NCBI RefSeq assembly: GCF_038561935.1
Contig: NZ_CP102770.1
Span: 7,564,001-7,628,000, forward strand
DNA length: 64,000 nucleotides
Direction of reading: 5' to 3'
DNA from: Myxococcus stipitatus
GTDB lineage: Bacteria; Myxococcota; Myxococcia; Myxococcales; Myxococcaceae
The position numbers and the translations under genes are program-made. The number at the start of each line of letters is the position of its first letter. The stretch's first letter is position 1. Below the pieces are notes generated by a model. The model did no database searches. It was not told where the DNA came from and was given only the letters and a program-made list of their open reading frames with translations. This document shows, in pieces, positions 32,956 through 43,500 of this stretch.

Positions 32956-34293
32956 ATGAGCGTCACCCTGAACCGTCGTTCCTTGCTGCACGCGGGCCTG
33001 GGCATCACCGGAGGCCTCGCGCTGCTGCGCACTCCCGCCGCCCAGGCGGCCATCGCCCAGGTCACCTCCACGCCCGGCCAGGCGCCGCAGCGCCCCTGGT
33101 ACGAGCTGGGTCTGCTCGCGGACCCGGTCATGGAGAACCAGCTCCTGCACTTCCTGGCCGCCACCTACAGCGCCCAGGCGGACATCGGCGAGGTGCTGGA
33201 CACGGCCGGCCGCATCTCCATCGACGATGACTGGAGCTGGCCCACCGAGTGGGTCCGCACCGCGGACCGCGTGCGCGCCATGGGCGACGCGAGCTTCACG
33301 CGCAACCACACACGCAGCGCCGGCAAAGCCTACCTGCGGGCGGCCAACTACTACCGGGCCGCGCTCATCCACCACCCGGACCCCAGCCACGCCAGCGTGC
33401 TGGAGACGGGGCGCAAGTCGGTGGCGACATACGAGAAGGCCCTGCAGCTGTTGAGGATTCCCGCCACCCCGGTCCGGATTCCCTACGAGAACACGACGCT
33501 CCCCGGCTACTTCTTCCGCTCCCCCTGCGCCCGCAGCAGCGCGCCCCTGCTCATCTTCCAGCAGGGCCGCGACGCGTTCCCCGAGGAGTCGAAGTACGTG
33601 ATTGATGACGCGCTGGAGCGCGGCTACCACTGCCTTATCGTCCACGCCCCCGGTCAGGGCATGGCCATCCGCGAGCAGAACCTGCCCTTCCGTCCGGACT
33701 GGGAGAAGGTCATCACGCCGGTCATCAACTTCGCGGTGCGCATCTCCGGCGTGGACCCGCGGAGGCTGGCGGTGCTGGGCTGGAGCATGGGAGGCGCGCT
33801 CGTCCCGCGCGCCGCCGCGTTCGAGCACCGCATCAAGCTGCTCATCCCCAACCCCGGCGTCCTCAACTGGGGCAAGTCGAGCTTCGACCAGTTCAACGCC
33901 TACTTCCCGGAGATGATGCGCCTGTTGGACACGGACCCGGCGGCGTTCGACGCGGCGATGTACCAGCTGATGACACAGGTGTACCTGTACCGCTGGTACA
34001 TGCGCGACTCCATGAACAAGCACGGCGCGACGTCACCGTCGGACCTGATGTTCAAGCTGCGCGAGTTCAACAACGAGCCCATCGTCCACCGCATCCGCGC
34101 CCGCACGCTCGTCATGGACGGCACCGCGGAGGCGTACTCGGGAGGCCAGGCGAAACAGCTCTATGACGCGCTGACGTGCCCGAAGGACTACATGCTCTTC
34201 ACGGAGGAGGACACCGGGCTCCTGCACTGCCAGGAAGCGGCCCAGGCGGTCGCCAACCACCGCATGTTCGACTGGTTCGACGAGTACATCTAG
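32956..34293 (+). CDS. Exported alpha/beta hydrolase (pseudooxynicotine-hydrolase/FrsA-like)
   Basis: A 445-aa protein with a Tat-like signal peptide (NRRSLL followed by a hydrophobic stretch and AQA) at residues 1-31. A helical part (about 60-160) precedes the hydrolase fold. The nucleophile elbow is GWSMGG with Ser277; the acid is probably in LVMDGTAEAYSGG and the histidine in GLLHCQEAA near the C-terminus. This layout matches the group of C-C bond hydrolases and related esterases with an added helical domain. The substrate is unknown. GGAGG lies ahead of ATG 32956. Confidence 0.82.
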   Translation: MSVTLNRRSLLHAGLGITGGLALLRTPAAQAAIAQVTSTPGQAPQRPWYELGLLADPVMENQLLHFLAATYSAQADIGEVLDTAGRISIDDDWSWPTEWVRTADRVRAMGDASFTRNHTRSAGKAYLRAANYYRAALIHHPDPSHASVLETGRKSVATYEKALQLLRIPATPVRIPYENTTLPGYFFRSPCARSSAPLLIFQQGRDAFPEESKYVIDDALERGYHCLIVHAPGQGMAIREQNLPFRPDWEKVITPVINFAVRISGVDPRRLAVLGWSMGGALVPRAAAFEHRIKLLIPNPGVLNWGKSSFDQFNAYFPEMMRLLDTDPAAFDAAMYQLMTQVYLYRWYMRDSMNKHGATSPSDLMFKLREFNNEPIVHRIRARTLVMDGTAEAYSGGQAKQLYDALTCPKDYMLFTEEDTGLLHCQEAAQAVANHRMFDWFDEYI

Positions 34294-34310
34294 GCCCCAT
34301 CCCCGCATGG

Positions 34311-34337
34311 CGCCGGGCCAGGAACAGCGGCCCGGCG
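34311..34337. terminator. Bidirectional terminator between convergent genes
   Basis: A perfect 9-bp stem, 34311-34319 with 34329-34337, loop of nine bases, fills the 58-base gap between the hydrolase stop and the outer-membrane protein stop. It can serve both strands. Confidence 0.6.
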
Positions 34338-34351
34338 TCACGCGCGTGAGA

Positions 34352-35083
34352 CTAGAAGCGCATCTGCATCCGCACGCCGCCGTACAGCCAGGAGTGCATC
34401 GCCTTCTCCTCGATGTCCTCCGTCTCGTCCGACGAAGAGCCGCCGCCCTCGCCCGAGATGGTGACGGAGGAGTACTGGCCCAGCGTGTACGTCACGTAGG
34501 GGCCCACGGAGAACGAGGGCGTGATGCGGAAGTCGACGCCGCCCTGCCCGGAGATGAACTCCAGCCCCTTGACGCTGGCCGTCGCCTCGATGTCCGTGTT
34601 CCCCACGGTGGCGGAGGTCGTCTGGCTGGCGATCTCGTAGCCGATGCCCAGACCGACCCAGGGGTCGATCTTCGGGGTCGCCTGGAAGTGGTAGGCGACG
34701 TTGGCGCCAAAGCGGAGCTGGCTCGCGCTGCAGTCCACCTGGTCGGGACAGTCATCCTTGAGCGAGAGGATGCCGTACTGGAAGTACGCGCCCACATAGA
34801 TGTTCGGGTTGAAGAAGTAGCCCGCCTCCACCTGCAGCGGGATGGCGGCGGAGAAGGAGTCACTGACCTTGTTGCTGGTCGTGTTGCTCTCCGCGCTCGT
34901 GAACTTGCCGAACGGGATGCCCAGACCCGCGCGCAGGCCCAGCGCGAAGCCACCTCCCTCGGAGGACCCGCCGCCGTCGTCCGAGTAGCTCGAGTCGGTG
35001 TCCTCACCGTCCTGGGCCAGGGCAGGCGACGCGGCGAGAGCGAAAGACAGGGAGCACAACATCCACTGCGTGCGGCTTTTCAT
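34352..35083 (-). CDS. Outer membrane beta-barrel protein
   Basis: A 243-aa protein with a signal peptide ending ALAQ (about residue 24) and an acidic linker, then alternating beta-strands of a small outer-membrane barrel: GFALGLRAGLGIPFG, VEAGYFFNPNIYVGAYFQYG, and the C-terminal strand WLYGGVRMQMRF, whose final aromatic residue is the outer-membrane sorting signal. It resembles OmpA/Opa-type barrels without a clear function. The start at 35083 was chosen because the signal peptide begins there. Its upstream region contains a GACGCGC direct repeat (35136, 35148). Confidence 0.85.
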   Translation of the reverse strand: MKSRTQWMLCSLSFALAASPALAQDGEDTDSSYSDDGGGSSEGGGFALGLRAGLGIPFGKFTSAESNTTSNKVSDSFSAAIPLQVEAGYFFNPNIYVGAYFQYGILSLKDDCPDQVDCSASQLRFGANVAYHFQATPKIDPWVGLGIGYEIASQTTSATVGNTDIEATASVKGLEFISGQGGVDFRITPSFSVGPYVTYTLGQYSSVTISGEGGGSSSDETEDIEEKAMHSWLYGGVRMQMRF

Positions 35084-35250
35084 GAAGGAAGTCCCACGAA
35101 GAAACGAGTTGAACGCCCACACCCTCAAGGTGTCGGACGCGCATTAAGACGCGCGACCCCGTCAGTTATTTAACGGGGGGCATGACTTCCCGACCTGGGG
35201 CCAACCAGACCCAGCCTTTGATATTTCGGGCTCGAAGGGCCTTGTTTCAC

Positions 35251-36327
35251 TCAGGGCGCGACGAAGTTCTTCCAGCCACGCAGGTAGCCCACGAAGCCCG
35301 GTGACGCACCGCCCTGGCGCAGGACGTCCTCGGAGACAGGCGCGAGGTGGATGTCCTCGCCCCGGTGGATGCGCTGGGGCCAGTCGAAGTTGGCGATGGC
35401 GCCGCGCCCCAGGGCCACGGCGTCCGCGCCTCGCGCCAGCTGGGCCTCCGCGTCCTCGCGCGTCCAGATGGCGCCCGCCACGACAATCTTCACCCGCGAA
35501 GGCAGCGCGCGACGGAACAGCGTCACCGCGTGCTCCTGGGGGTGCTTGAGGGTGTTGAGCGAGGCGCGCCACAGCGACAGGTGGAGGACGTCCATGCCCG
35601 CGTCCGCGAGCATCCGGGCGACCTCCAGGTTCTCATCGAGGTCCAGGCCCTTCGCCTGGCCGTAGTCCTCCGGTGAGATGCGCACGGCGAGGACCCGGGA
35701 CGGCACCGCGCGACGCACCGCGGCCAGCGTCTCGCGCAGGAGCCGCGAGCGGTTCTCGAGCGAGCCGCCCCACGCGTCATCGCGCTGGTTGTAGACGGTG
35801 CTCAGGAACTGGGACAGCACATAGCCGTGGGCACCATGGAGCTCCACGCCGTCGAAGCCCGCCTGGTCACATCGCCTGGCCGCGTTCGCGAAGGCGTCGA
35901 TGGTGGAGCGGATGTCCTCCTCCGTCGCCGCGCGGCACTGACTGCGCTCGTCGCGGTGGGCGCTCGGGCCCCAGCACTCGAGCCCGCTGACCGCGGGGTC
36001 CGCGCGCAGCCCGCCGTGGAAGAGCTGGGCGGACAGCAGCGCTCCGTCCTGGTGGATCGCCTTCGCCAGGCGCGTCAGGCCCGGGAGCATCGCGTCATCG
36101 TGGACCCCCAGCTCGCCGGGCCAGGCCTTGCCGTCCTGCTTCACGTGCGCGGCGCAGGTCTCCACCAGCCCGAAGCCTCCCGCCGCGCGCCGGGACAAGA
36201 AGCGCAGCTCGTCGTCGGACAGCGTGCCGTCGGCGTGGCTCTGCATGTTCGTCAGCGGCGCCAGCCAGATGCGGTTGCGCGCGACGACGCCCGCGCGGAG
36301 CTCCAGCGGTTCGAAAAGTCCTGCCAT
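35251..36327 (-). CDS. NADH:flavin oxidoreductase, Old Yellow Enzyme family
   Basis: A 358-aa FMN-dependent ene-reductase. The TIM barrel starts LFEPLELRAGVVARNRIWLA and contains HGAHGYVLSQFLS (with the substrate-binding His pair) and WGGSLENRSRLLRE. These enzymes reduce activated C=C bonds with NAD(P)H. It lies 125 bases downstream of the desaturase gene on the same strand and may act on an unsaturated product of the synthase locus, though it could be independent. The start at 36327 was chosen to give the normal family start; upstream codons are out of pattern. Confidence 0.88.
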   Translation of the reverse strand: MAGLFEPLELRAGVVARNRIWLAPLTNMQSHADGTLSDDELRFLSRRAAGGFGLVETCAAHVKQDGKAWPGELGVHDDAMLPGLTRLAKAIHQDGALLSAQLFHGGLRADPAVSGLECWGPSAHRDERSQCRAATEEDIRSTIDAFANAARRCDQAGFDGVELHGAHGYVLSQFLSTVYNQRDDAWGGSLENRSRLLRETLAAVRRAVPSRVLAVRISPEDYGQAKGLDLDENLEVARMLADAGMDVLHLSLWRASLNTLKHPQEHAVTLFRRALPSRVKIVVAGAIWTREDAEAQLARGADAVALGRGAIANFDWPQRIHRGEDIHLAPVSEDVLRQGGASPGFVGYLRGWKNFVAP

Positions 36328-36452
36328 GGCGAGCGGCTCCCGCGATGAGGGCACGAGGGGAGGTGTGCCCCTCGGCCCCTGCATGGCACGAGTCGTCATG
36401 TCGGTGAAGGTGATTCGCTTCGCCAACGCCACCGACGCGACATCCGCCCCGC

Positions 36453-37547
36453 TCAGGAGGCGAGCGGCCCCGAGGCCTCGAGCCGCTTGCGGAGCTCCTC
36501 GATGGTCACCGACGGCGAGCCGTCACGTCCCACCAGCGTCGACCCATCCGTGGGTGAGTACAGCGCCGGGCGCGAGTACAGCGTGCGCAGGGCGTGGAGG
36601 TGGGGATAGACGAGCGAGGCCTCGGGCCTGAGTTCACGCAGGTGCTTGCGCAGGAGCGGCGCGAAGCGAGGGCTCATCGCCGGGAAGATGTGGTGCTCCT
36701 GGTGGTAGCTGAAGTTGAGGTGCGCCCAGTCCATCAGCGGGTGGGTCGCCACGCTCGCCGTGTTCACGAAGGGATTGTCGCTGTCCTCGGAGGCGCCCAG
36801 CAGCCAGTGGTTCGTCGCGATGTAGATCATCAGCGTGATGTTCGCGACGACCATGGGGATGAGAATCGCGTAGAGCGCGCCCCTGGGTCCCATGGCCCAC
36901 CCCAGGGCGCCCCACCCCGCCGCGAGGAGCAGCGTGAGGACGCGCTCCTTCAGGCGGTTCATGCGCACGTGCTGGAGGTGGGGCTGGTTGATGTGATGCC
37001 AGAGGAAGGCCTGCCCCTGCCCGGTGAAGAAGAAGCTGAAGCTGACGTAGCTGAGCCACGTCCCGGAGCCCGGTGATATCGCGTGGAACAAGCGGGCGAA
37101 CCACTGGGTGCGCAGGTCGGGTTGGCGCGGGAGGATGTCCGGGTCCCGGTCGAAGATGTTGGCCGCGCTGTGGTGCGCCTGGACATGCCACGCCCGCCAG
37201 TTGCCCGGCGTCACGAGGAAGGGACTGAAGCCCGCCCAGCCGATGACGTCCTCCCAGAACCGGCTGCGGAAGACGGAGTGGTGGAGCGCCTCGTGGGCCG
37301 CCAGCCCCACGCACGTCACCATCTGTCCCAACACGAAGGCGATGACGAGGCAGGCCCACCAGGGCAGTCCGCCCCACGCCACCCACGCCATGCCGCCCAG
37401 AATCAGCGGCACCAGGGCGAGCGCGATGACGCCTCGGTGGGCTTGCGGTTCGAAGGAGGCCGGAGGCAGCACCCGGCGCAGCTCCGCGCGCAGGTGCTTG
37501 GGGTCCTCGATGGGCGTTGAAACCGTCGACAATGCTGTGGAGTTCAT
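36453..37547 (-). CDS. Membrane fatty acid desaturase
   Basis: A 364-aa desaturase with the three histidine boxes HEALHH (85-90), HVQAHH (121-126) and a late HQEHH, and several transmembrane helices around them. It is an iron-dependent enzyme that puts double bonds into acyl chains. It starts 22 bases after the synthase gene, so it is probably in the same operon and acts on the acyl product. Its stop lies 125 bases before the Old Yellow Enzyme start. Position specificity cannot be read from the sequence. Confidence 0.9.
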   Translation of the reverse strand: MNSTALSTVSTPIEDPKHLRAELRRVLPPASFEPQAHRGVIALALVPLILGGMAWVAWGGLPWWACLVIAFVLGQMVTCVGLAAHEALHHSVFRSRFWEDVIGWAGFSPFLVTPGNWRAWHVQAHHSAANIFDRDPDILPRQPDLRTQWFARLFHAISPGSGTWLSYVSFSFFFTGQGQAFLWHHINQPHLQHVRMNRLKERVLTLLLAAGWGALGWAMGPRGALYAILIPMVVANITLMIYIATNHWLLGASEDSDNPFVNTASVATHPLMDWAHLNFSYHQEHHIFPAMSPRFAPLLRKHLRELRPEASLVYPHLHALRTLYSRPALYSPTDGSTLVGRDGSPSVTIEELRKRLEASGPLAS

Positions 37548-37569
37548 TGTGTTCCCTCGAGACAGGGGT

Positions 37570-40500
37570 TCAGGCCATGGGCCGGGCGACGCCGCCCTCG
37601 AGGAGCATCCGCAAGCACCCCGCGTCGTCGACCGCCGCGACGGTGCCGCAGTGGAGGATGTCTCCATCAATCCATGGGTTGAGTGACTTCAAGGAGAGCC
37701 GCAGCGGCATGGCATCCGGCCTGGACACCAGTCCTCGGTCGAAGGTGGCTCGCTGGAACTGGATGGGTGCGAAGACGGTGTCCGACACGCCATTCACATG
37801 CATGGCGCTCAGCCGCAGGGCCGCGTCGAGGATGAGCGCGGGCACGGTGGCCCCGGCGTCCTCCGTGCGCGACGGGAGGCCCAGCTTCGCGAAGCGCGCC
37901 GACGGCTCCAGGCGGATGTCCTCCAGGCAGTCGAACATCTTCCGCAGCTCGATGGGTCCTCCGCGTGCGCAGTGCGGGTCCTCCGCGGAGAGGCCGCGCC
38001 CGGAAGGCGTGGCCGCGTCCAGGGCCGGCGCGCCCCGAGGCGCTTGCGCCGACAGCGTGAAGCGCGCCTCCGCGTGGACCACGTCGCGCTCGAGCACCCG
38101 GCCCGAGCCGTGGACGATGTCTCCGACCAATCGCACCCTCACGCTGAGGAGGCCGGGCTCGTCGGCCAGGGGCGTGCACTCCGCGCGCAGGTCCTGGCGG
38201 CCTCCGGGCTTCACGCGGATGAAGCGCGAGAAGCGGACGTCCTCGATGGAGACGGTGCGCAGCTCGGGCCTCCCGTCTCCCAACGCGGCGCGGAGCATCA
38301 GGTCCAATGCCCAGGCCCCCGGCAGTGTGGGTGTCCCCCGGACGAGGTGGTCCTCCAGGCAGGGCACCTGGACCGCGTCCACCACCAGGTCCTTGAGCAC
38401 GGTCTTCGTGGCGGCGGGGCTCGCGGGTGCGGTGGTCGGCAGCAACGTCAGGCCGTAGTACGAGCGCTCGCTCTCGGTGAGCTGCACGTTGATGGCCTCG
38501 CGCGGCTGGCCTTCGATGAGTTGCAGGAAGAGCGCCTCGCCTTCCTCGGCGCGAATCCCTCGCAGCTTCCGGCTGGCGCCGAGCACGCGGTACTCGGAGC
38601 CTCGCGTCATGCCGATGCCATCCCAGGCGAGCCAGCCCACGCTGCACCAGGGCGTCCCCGTGCGGCGGTCGCTCACCCAGGCGCAGAGCCGGTCCAGCGC
38701 CTCGTTCGCCGCGCCGTAGTCCGCCTGTCCGTCGTTCCCGATGAAGCTGAACGCGGACGTGAGGACGTGGAACGGCACCGACGGGCCGAAGCGGCTCGTG
38801 CTGGCCGAGTGCAGCTGCTGGAGCCCTCGCAGCTTCGTGTCCAGGTTGGTTCGCAGCTCCGCGAGGCGACGGCGGTTCAGCTTCTTGGAGGTCTGCGTTC
38901 CGGCGCCGTGGACGACGAGGTCCAGGCGGCCGTGCTCGTCGACCAGCTCATCCATCACTCGCGCCACGTCCTCCGCGCGGGTGACGTCCGCCACGCGGTA
39001 GACCATGCGACCCGGCAGTCGAGAGAGCTCCTCGAGCGTGGAGCGCAGCTCTCGCACCGCGAGGTGCCGCTCGAAGCGGGCTCTCAGCTCCGGCATCTTG
39101 GTCCCCGGCTTCGAGGCCAGCTCCGAGGCGTAGAACTCCCGCTCGACCTCGGAGAGCTGGGCGTCCGTGGCCTGGAGCACCCGCGCCGGGGCACTCTCCG
39201 GGTCGCTGCGGCCGAGCAGGACGACGGTGCAGCCGTAGCGCTTCAGGAGTGCGCCCGCGAGCACCGCGGTGACACCGCGTCCTCCGCCCGTCAGCAGGAC
39301 CACGGAGCCCGCGTCGAGCCGGGACTCGCCCGTGGCGGGCGTCGGGGTGGGACGCAGTCGGCGGACGTAGCGTGCCGCGGCGTCGAAGCAGACCTCGACC
39401 GAGGGGCCTCCTTCCTCCTCCGAGCCAAGCTCCGTGAGCGCCAGGTCCAGCGCCTCGCCGAGCGGACGCCAGGTGGTCGCGATGGCGCGGATGTTCTTCG
39501 CGGGGACTTCGCGCGCGAGGGACTTGAGCATGCCGGAGAACAGCCCCGTCACCGGGTGCAGGACCCGACGCAGCCCCACGCCTCCGACGCACAGGCTCGC
39601 GAGTTCGATGCCCCCCGCGAGCAGCCCATCGTAGGAGCGCCGCGCCGCGAGGAAGAGCAGCTCCAGCGCTTCATGGCGCAGCGCCGTGTCCTCGACGACG
39701 CGGGCCTCGCTCGACGCGGCCTCCAGGCGGTGGACCGCGAGGATGAGGCTCGGCTCGAAGCCCAGGGCTTGGAGGCCCGCTTCGGCGCGCTCCTCGCTGG
39801 AGGTGTCGATGCCGAGGACGCGGCCCGCTCCGGACGACGCTCCGGCGAAGAGCACCCGGTAATCAGTCGCCCCCAGACGGCGGGCCTGTTCATCCAGCTC
39901 CTTCGCCAGGACCTCATCCCGAGCGATGAAGAGGACCCGCTGCCCCGTGAGTCGAGCCGGCCGCGTCACTCTCGCGGGCTGCGCGACCAGCACAGGAGCG
40001 TGGTAGCCGATGACGGCGGCATGGTCGAAGCCGTCACTGGCATGAGCCGGGTCCACTACGGCGGTGGCTCCCGGAGCGTGCGCCACGGAGGGCTCCGCGA
40101 CCGTCCGCGCGGTCTCCGGAACCGCGAGCGGAGCGGACTGGACACGGCCGGTGGCGTCCGCCGCGCGAGAGCCTTCTTCGTTATGCATGCGCCCCGGCGA
40201 CTCGACGGCGGTACTCGCCTCCGCTGCGCTCGCATGCCTCGGGGCTGGTGCTGAAACAGCCTCGGCAAGCGGCGTGGACTCGCCCGGCGTCAGGCGGACC
40301 TCCAGGCGTGCACCGCTCGCGGCGTCTGGACGGAACCGCAACGTGGTGGCAGTTCCCTCAGCCGCCGCTTGCACGGCACGCAACACCTCCAGCCCCTCTC
40401 GAGCCGAGTGCGCCGGCAACTCCACACCCGCCGAGTCACGCGGGCCTCGCGTCTCCGAGAGGTGCAGATGGCACAGCACCTTCAGCCCCCGCTTCGCGGC

Positions 40501-43500
40501 CGTCGCGGCGGTGGTCACCGCCAGCAACATCACGCCTTCCGAGAGCGAGGCCCCATCCGAGACAGCCCCCGGCCGGAGGACGTGCGCCCCACCCACCAGC
40601 GCCAGCTCGAAGCCAGACGCCAGCACACCTCGCGCGGCCTTCAGCGAGGCAGCCAACGAGGCCGCCCCCGCATCCACCACGAAGTTCGGGCCCTTCACAT
40701 CCAACGCCCCGGCCACGCGCCCCGGCGTCACGTTGGCCATCATCCCCTGGAGCGTGTACGGCCCCGAAGGACGCAGCGAGCCCACCACCGTGTCATGCAG
40801 CCGCTCCGCCAATGGCAGCAGCGCGGCGCGCTCGGGCGTGCGCAGGACCCGCTCCCGGAGCTTCCTTCGCGTCGAGGACGCCAGCACCCGCTGGATGGCC
40901 TCCACCCCGCGTCGCGTCTTGCCCTCGAGGCCGAGCACGATGGCCGTCCCCATCCTCAGCTCCTCGAAGTTCCCGAGCTTCTGGACGAGCGCACTCGCTG
41001 CCGTGAGCGCGAGCCCCTGCGTGAGGTCCATGTCCTCGGTGATGTCCGGCAGCAGCCGCACCGAGGACGGTGGCCGGTACGCCCCCGCGTCGAAGCGCGT
41101 CCCTGGCTGTGACGGCACCGACGTCCTCGGCACCCCGAGCGCATCGGGGTACACCCCTTCGGCGGCCACCACCACCAACGTGTCCGCCCACTTCGAGCTC
41201 CGCCCCACCACCGCGCCCCCCCGGTACTCCTCCAGCACCAGGTGCGCGTTCGTCCCGCCGAATCCAAAGCCATTGGTGGCGGCGCGCCGTGGATGCTCAC
41301 CATTCTCCGGCCAGGGCTGCTCGCGCACGCAGACCTCGAAGTCCGTGCCCAGCGCGCTCAGCTCCTTGCCGGCCTTCTCGAAGTTCGCCTGCCGTGGGAT
41401 GAGCCGGTGCTCCAAGGCCTTGCACAGCTTGATGACCGACGCGGCCCCCGCCGCCCACCCCACATGGCCAATCAGCGCCTTCACGCTCGCGAGCTGGATA
41501 CCCTGGCGCTTCCCACCGAAGACCCGCGCAATCGACTTCAGCTCCGTCGCGTCCCCGGCGGGCGTGGCCGTGCCATGCGCCTCCAGGTACTGGATGGTCG
41601 CCGAGTCGATGCCCGACTCCGAATAGCAGGTGTTCATCGCCGCCACCTGTCCCTCCACGCGAGGAACGTTGGCGGAGCTGCTGCGCCCGTCACTGGAGAG
41701 CCCGGTGCCTCGCACGATGGCGCGAACCCGGAGCCCCGCCGCGAGCGCGTCCGGCAGCCGCATCAAGCCGACCACGCCCGCGCCCTCGCCGAAGATGACG
41801 CCATCCGCGCGCGCATCGAACGGCCGACTCCCCGTCGCCGAGAGCCCGTTGAACTGGGAGAAGAGGCAGCTGTTCCCAGGCCCCGGCGAGAAGACTCCGC
41901 CCGCGAGCACCAGGTCCACCTCCCCTAGCTGGAGCGACTTCATCCCCAGCGCCATCGCATACAGCGACGAGGCACACGCGGCGTCGAGCAGCACCGAGGA
42001 GACCCCCCGGCCCACCACGTCCTCCACCACCGCCTGCAACGTCGGATGCGGCGCGAGCTCGGAGGAGCGAGCCTCCACGCCCAGCACCTCCCGCGTCGCC
42101 TGTGACAGCAGCGCCACCTCCGCGCCGCTCACGCCCTTCGCGCGAAGGAGCGCCTCACCCGCCTCCACGCTCAGCGCGGCGTCGTACTCGGCCGAGCCCT
42201 CCGCCGTGGACCCCAGCAAGCACTGGACACGCCCCGGCGCCCGAGCGACGAGCTTCTCCAGTCCCGCCACGCCTTGCGCCAGCGCGATGGCCAGCAGCTT
42301 CTGCTCCCGCACGTACTTCTGGAAGCGCGCCGGCTCCATTCCGGGCGGAGCCACCAGATCCTCATTCCGGACCGCGCCCGCCAGCAGCGTATAGGCCCGG
42401 TCCGGAGTCCCCGTGGGGCCCACGAAGTCCGTCACCAACGAGGGCTCGGCCAGCCCCGGGTCGACAATGCCGCTGATGCCCTCGCGGATGTTGTGCCAGT
42501 AGGCATCCGGGTCCTTCGCCCCGCCCGGGAACATGCAACCCAGGGACACGATGGCGATCGCCGAGTCCTCCGGCTTCACCTCGGCAGGCACCACCGCGGG
42601 AGCCTCCGCGGGGAGCAGCTCGGAGATGGCCTGCACCTCCAGCGACTTCCGCTCGGGGAGGATGCGCTGGACGATGCGCGCCAGTCGGCCCGCCGTCCCG
42701 CAATCCAGGAAGCGCGTGCACCCCGCGCGCGCCAGCAGCTCGACGGTGCCCAGGAAGTCGAACGGCTTGAGCAGGTGCGCCGCGAGCGCCTCCGCCAGCT
42801 CGCCCGGAGCCCCCGAGTAGACCCGCCGCTCGATGGGCGAATAGACGGGCTTCGTGGGCGGCTTCGTCGCGATGCGCGCCAGCGCCGCGCGAAACACCTT
42901 CGCCGCGGGCTGAAGCCCCCGGTGATGGAACGGGTAGCGGCTCACCACGAAGGTGAAGCCCTGTCCTCGTTTCTCCAGATGCGTCCGCAGCCGCTCGAGC
43001 TCCGCGCGGGGCCCCGCGACCACGGTCTGCTTCGCGTGGTTGCGTCCCGCGACGACCAGCTGCTCCGCACCGCACTCGGACAGGGCGCGAGCCGTCTCCG
43101 CCTCGCTCAACGCGATGGCCGCCAACGTCCCCAGCTCATCCGGCACCTCACGAAGCGCCTGGATGCGCAGGCACACGACCTCCGCCCCCGCGCTCAGGTC
43201 CAGCGCGCCAGCCGCCGTCAGCGCGGCAATCTCTCCGAAGCTGTGCCCCACGAAGACATCGGGAGCCTGCCCCTGACGCTCCAGCCACCGCGCGCCCAAC
43301 ACTCCGGACAGGAAGATGCCCAGCTGGTCCAGCCGGGGCGACTGCTCCAGCGCGCGTCGCACCTCGGCCTCATTCCGCGCCGCGAGCAGCGTGCTCACAT
43401 CGAAGCCATGACGCCGCGCCACGGCCTCCACCGCCGCGAGCTCCTCCCGCAGCTCCGGCTGCAGCGCCTTGAGGCGAACGAACAGCTCGGGCTCGAAGGA

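Noticed and set aside
35136..35154. GACGCGC direct repeat upstream of the outer-membrane protein gene
   Set aside because: Two copies 12 bases apart could be an activator site, but the 7-base unit is common in such GC-rich DNA, so it is only mentioned in the gene entry.
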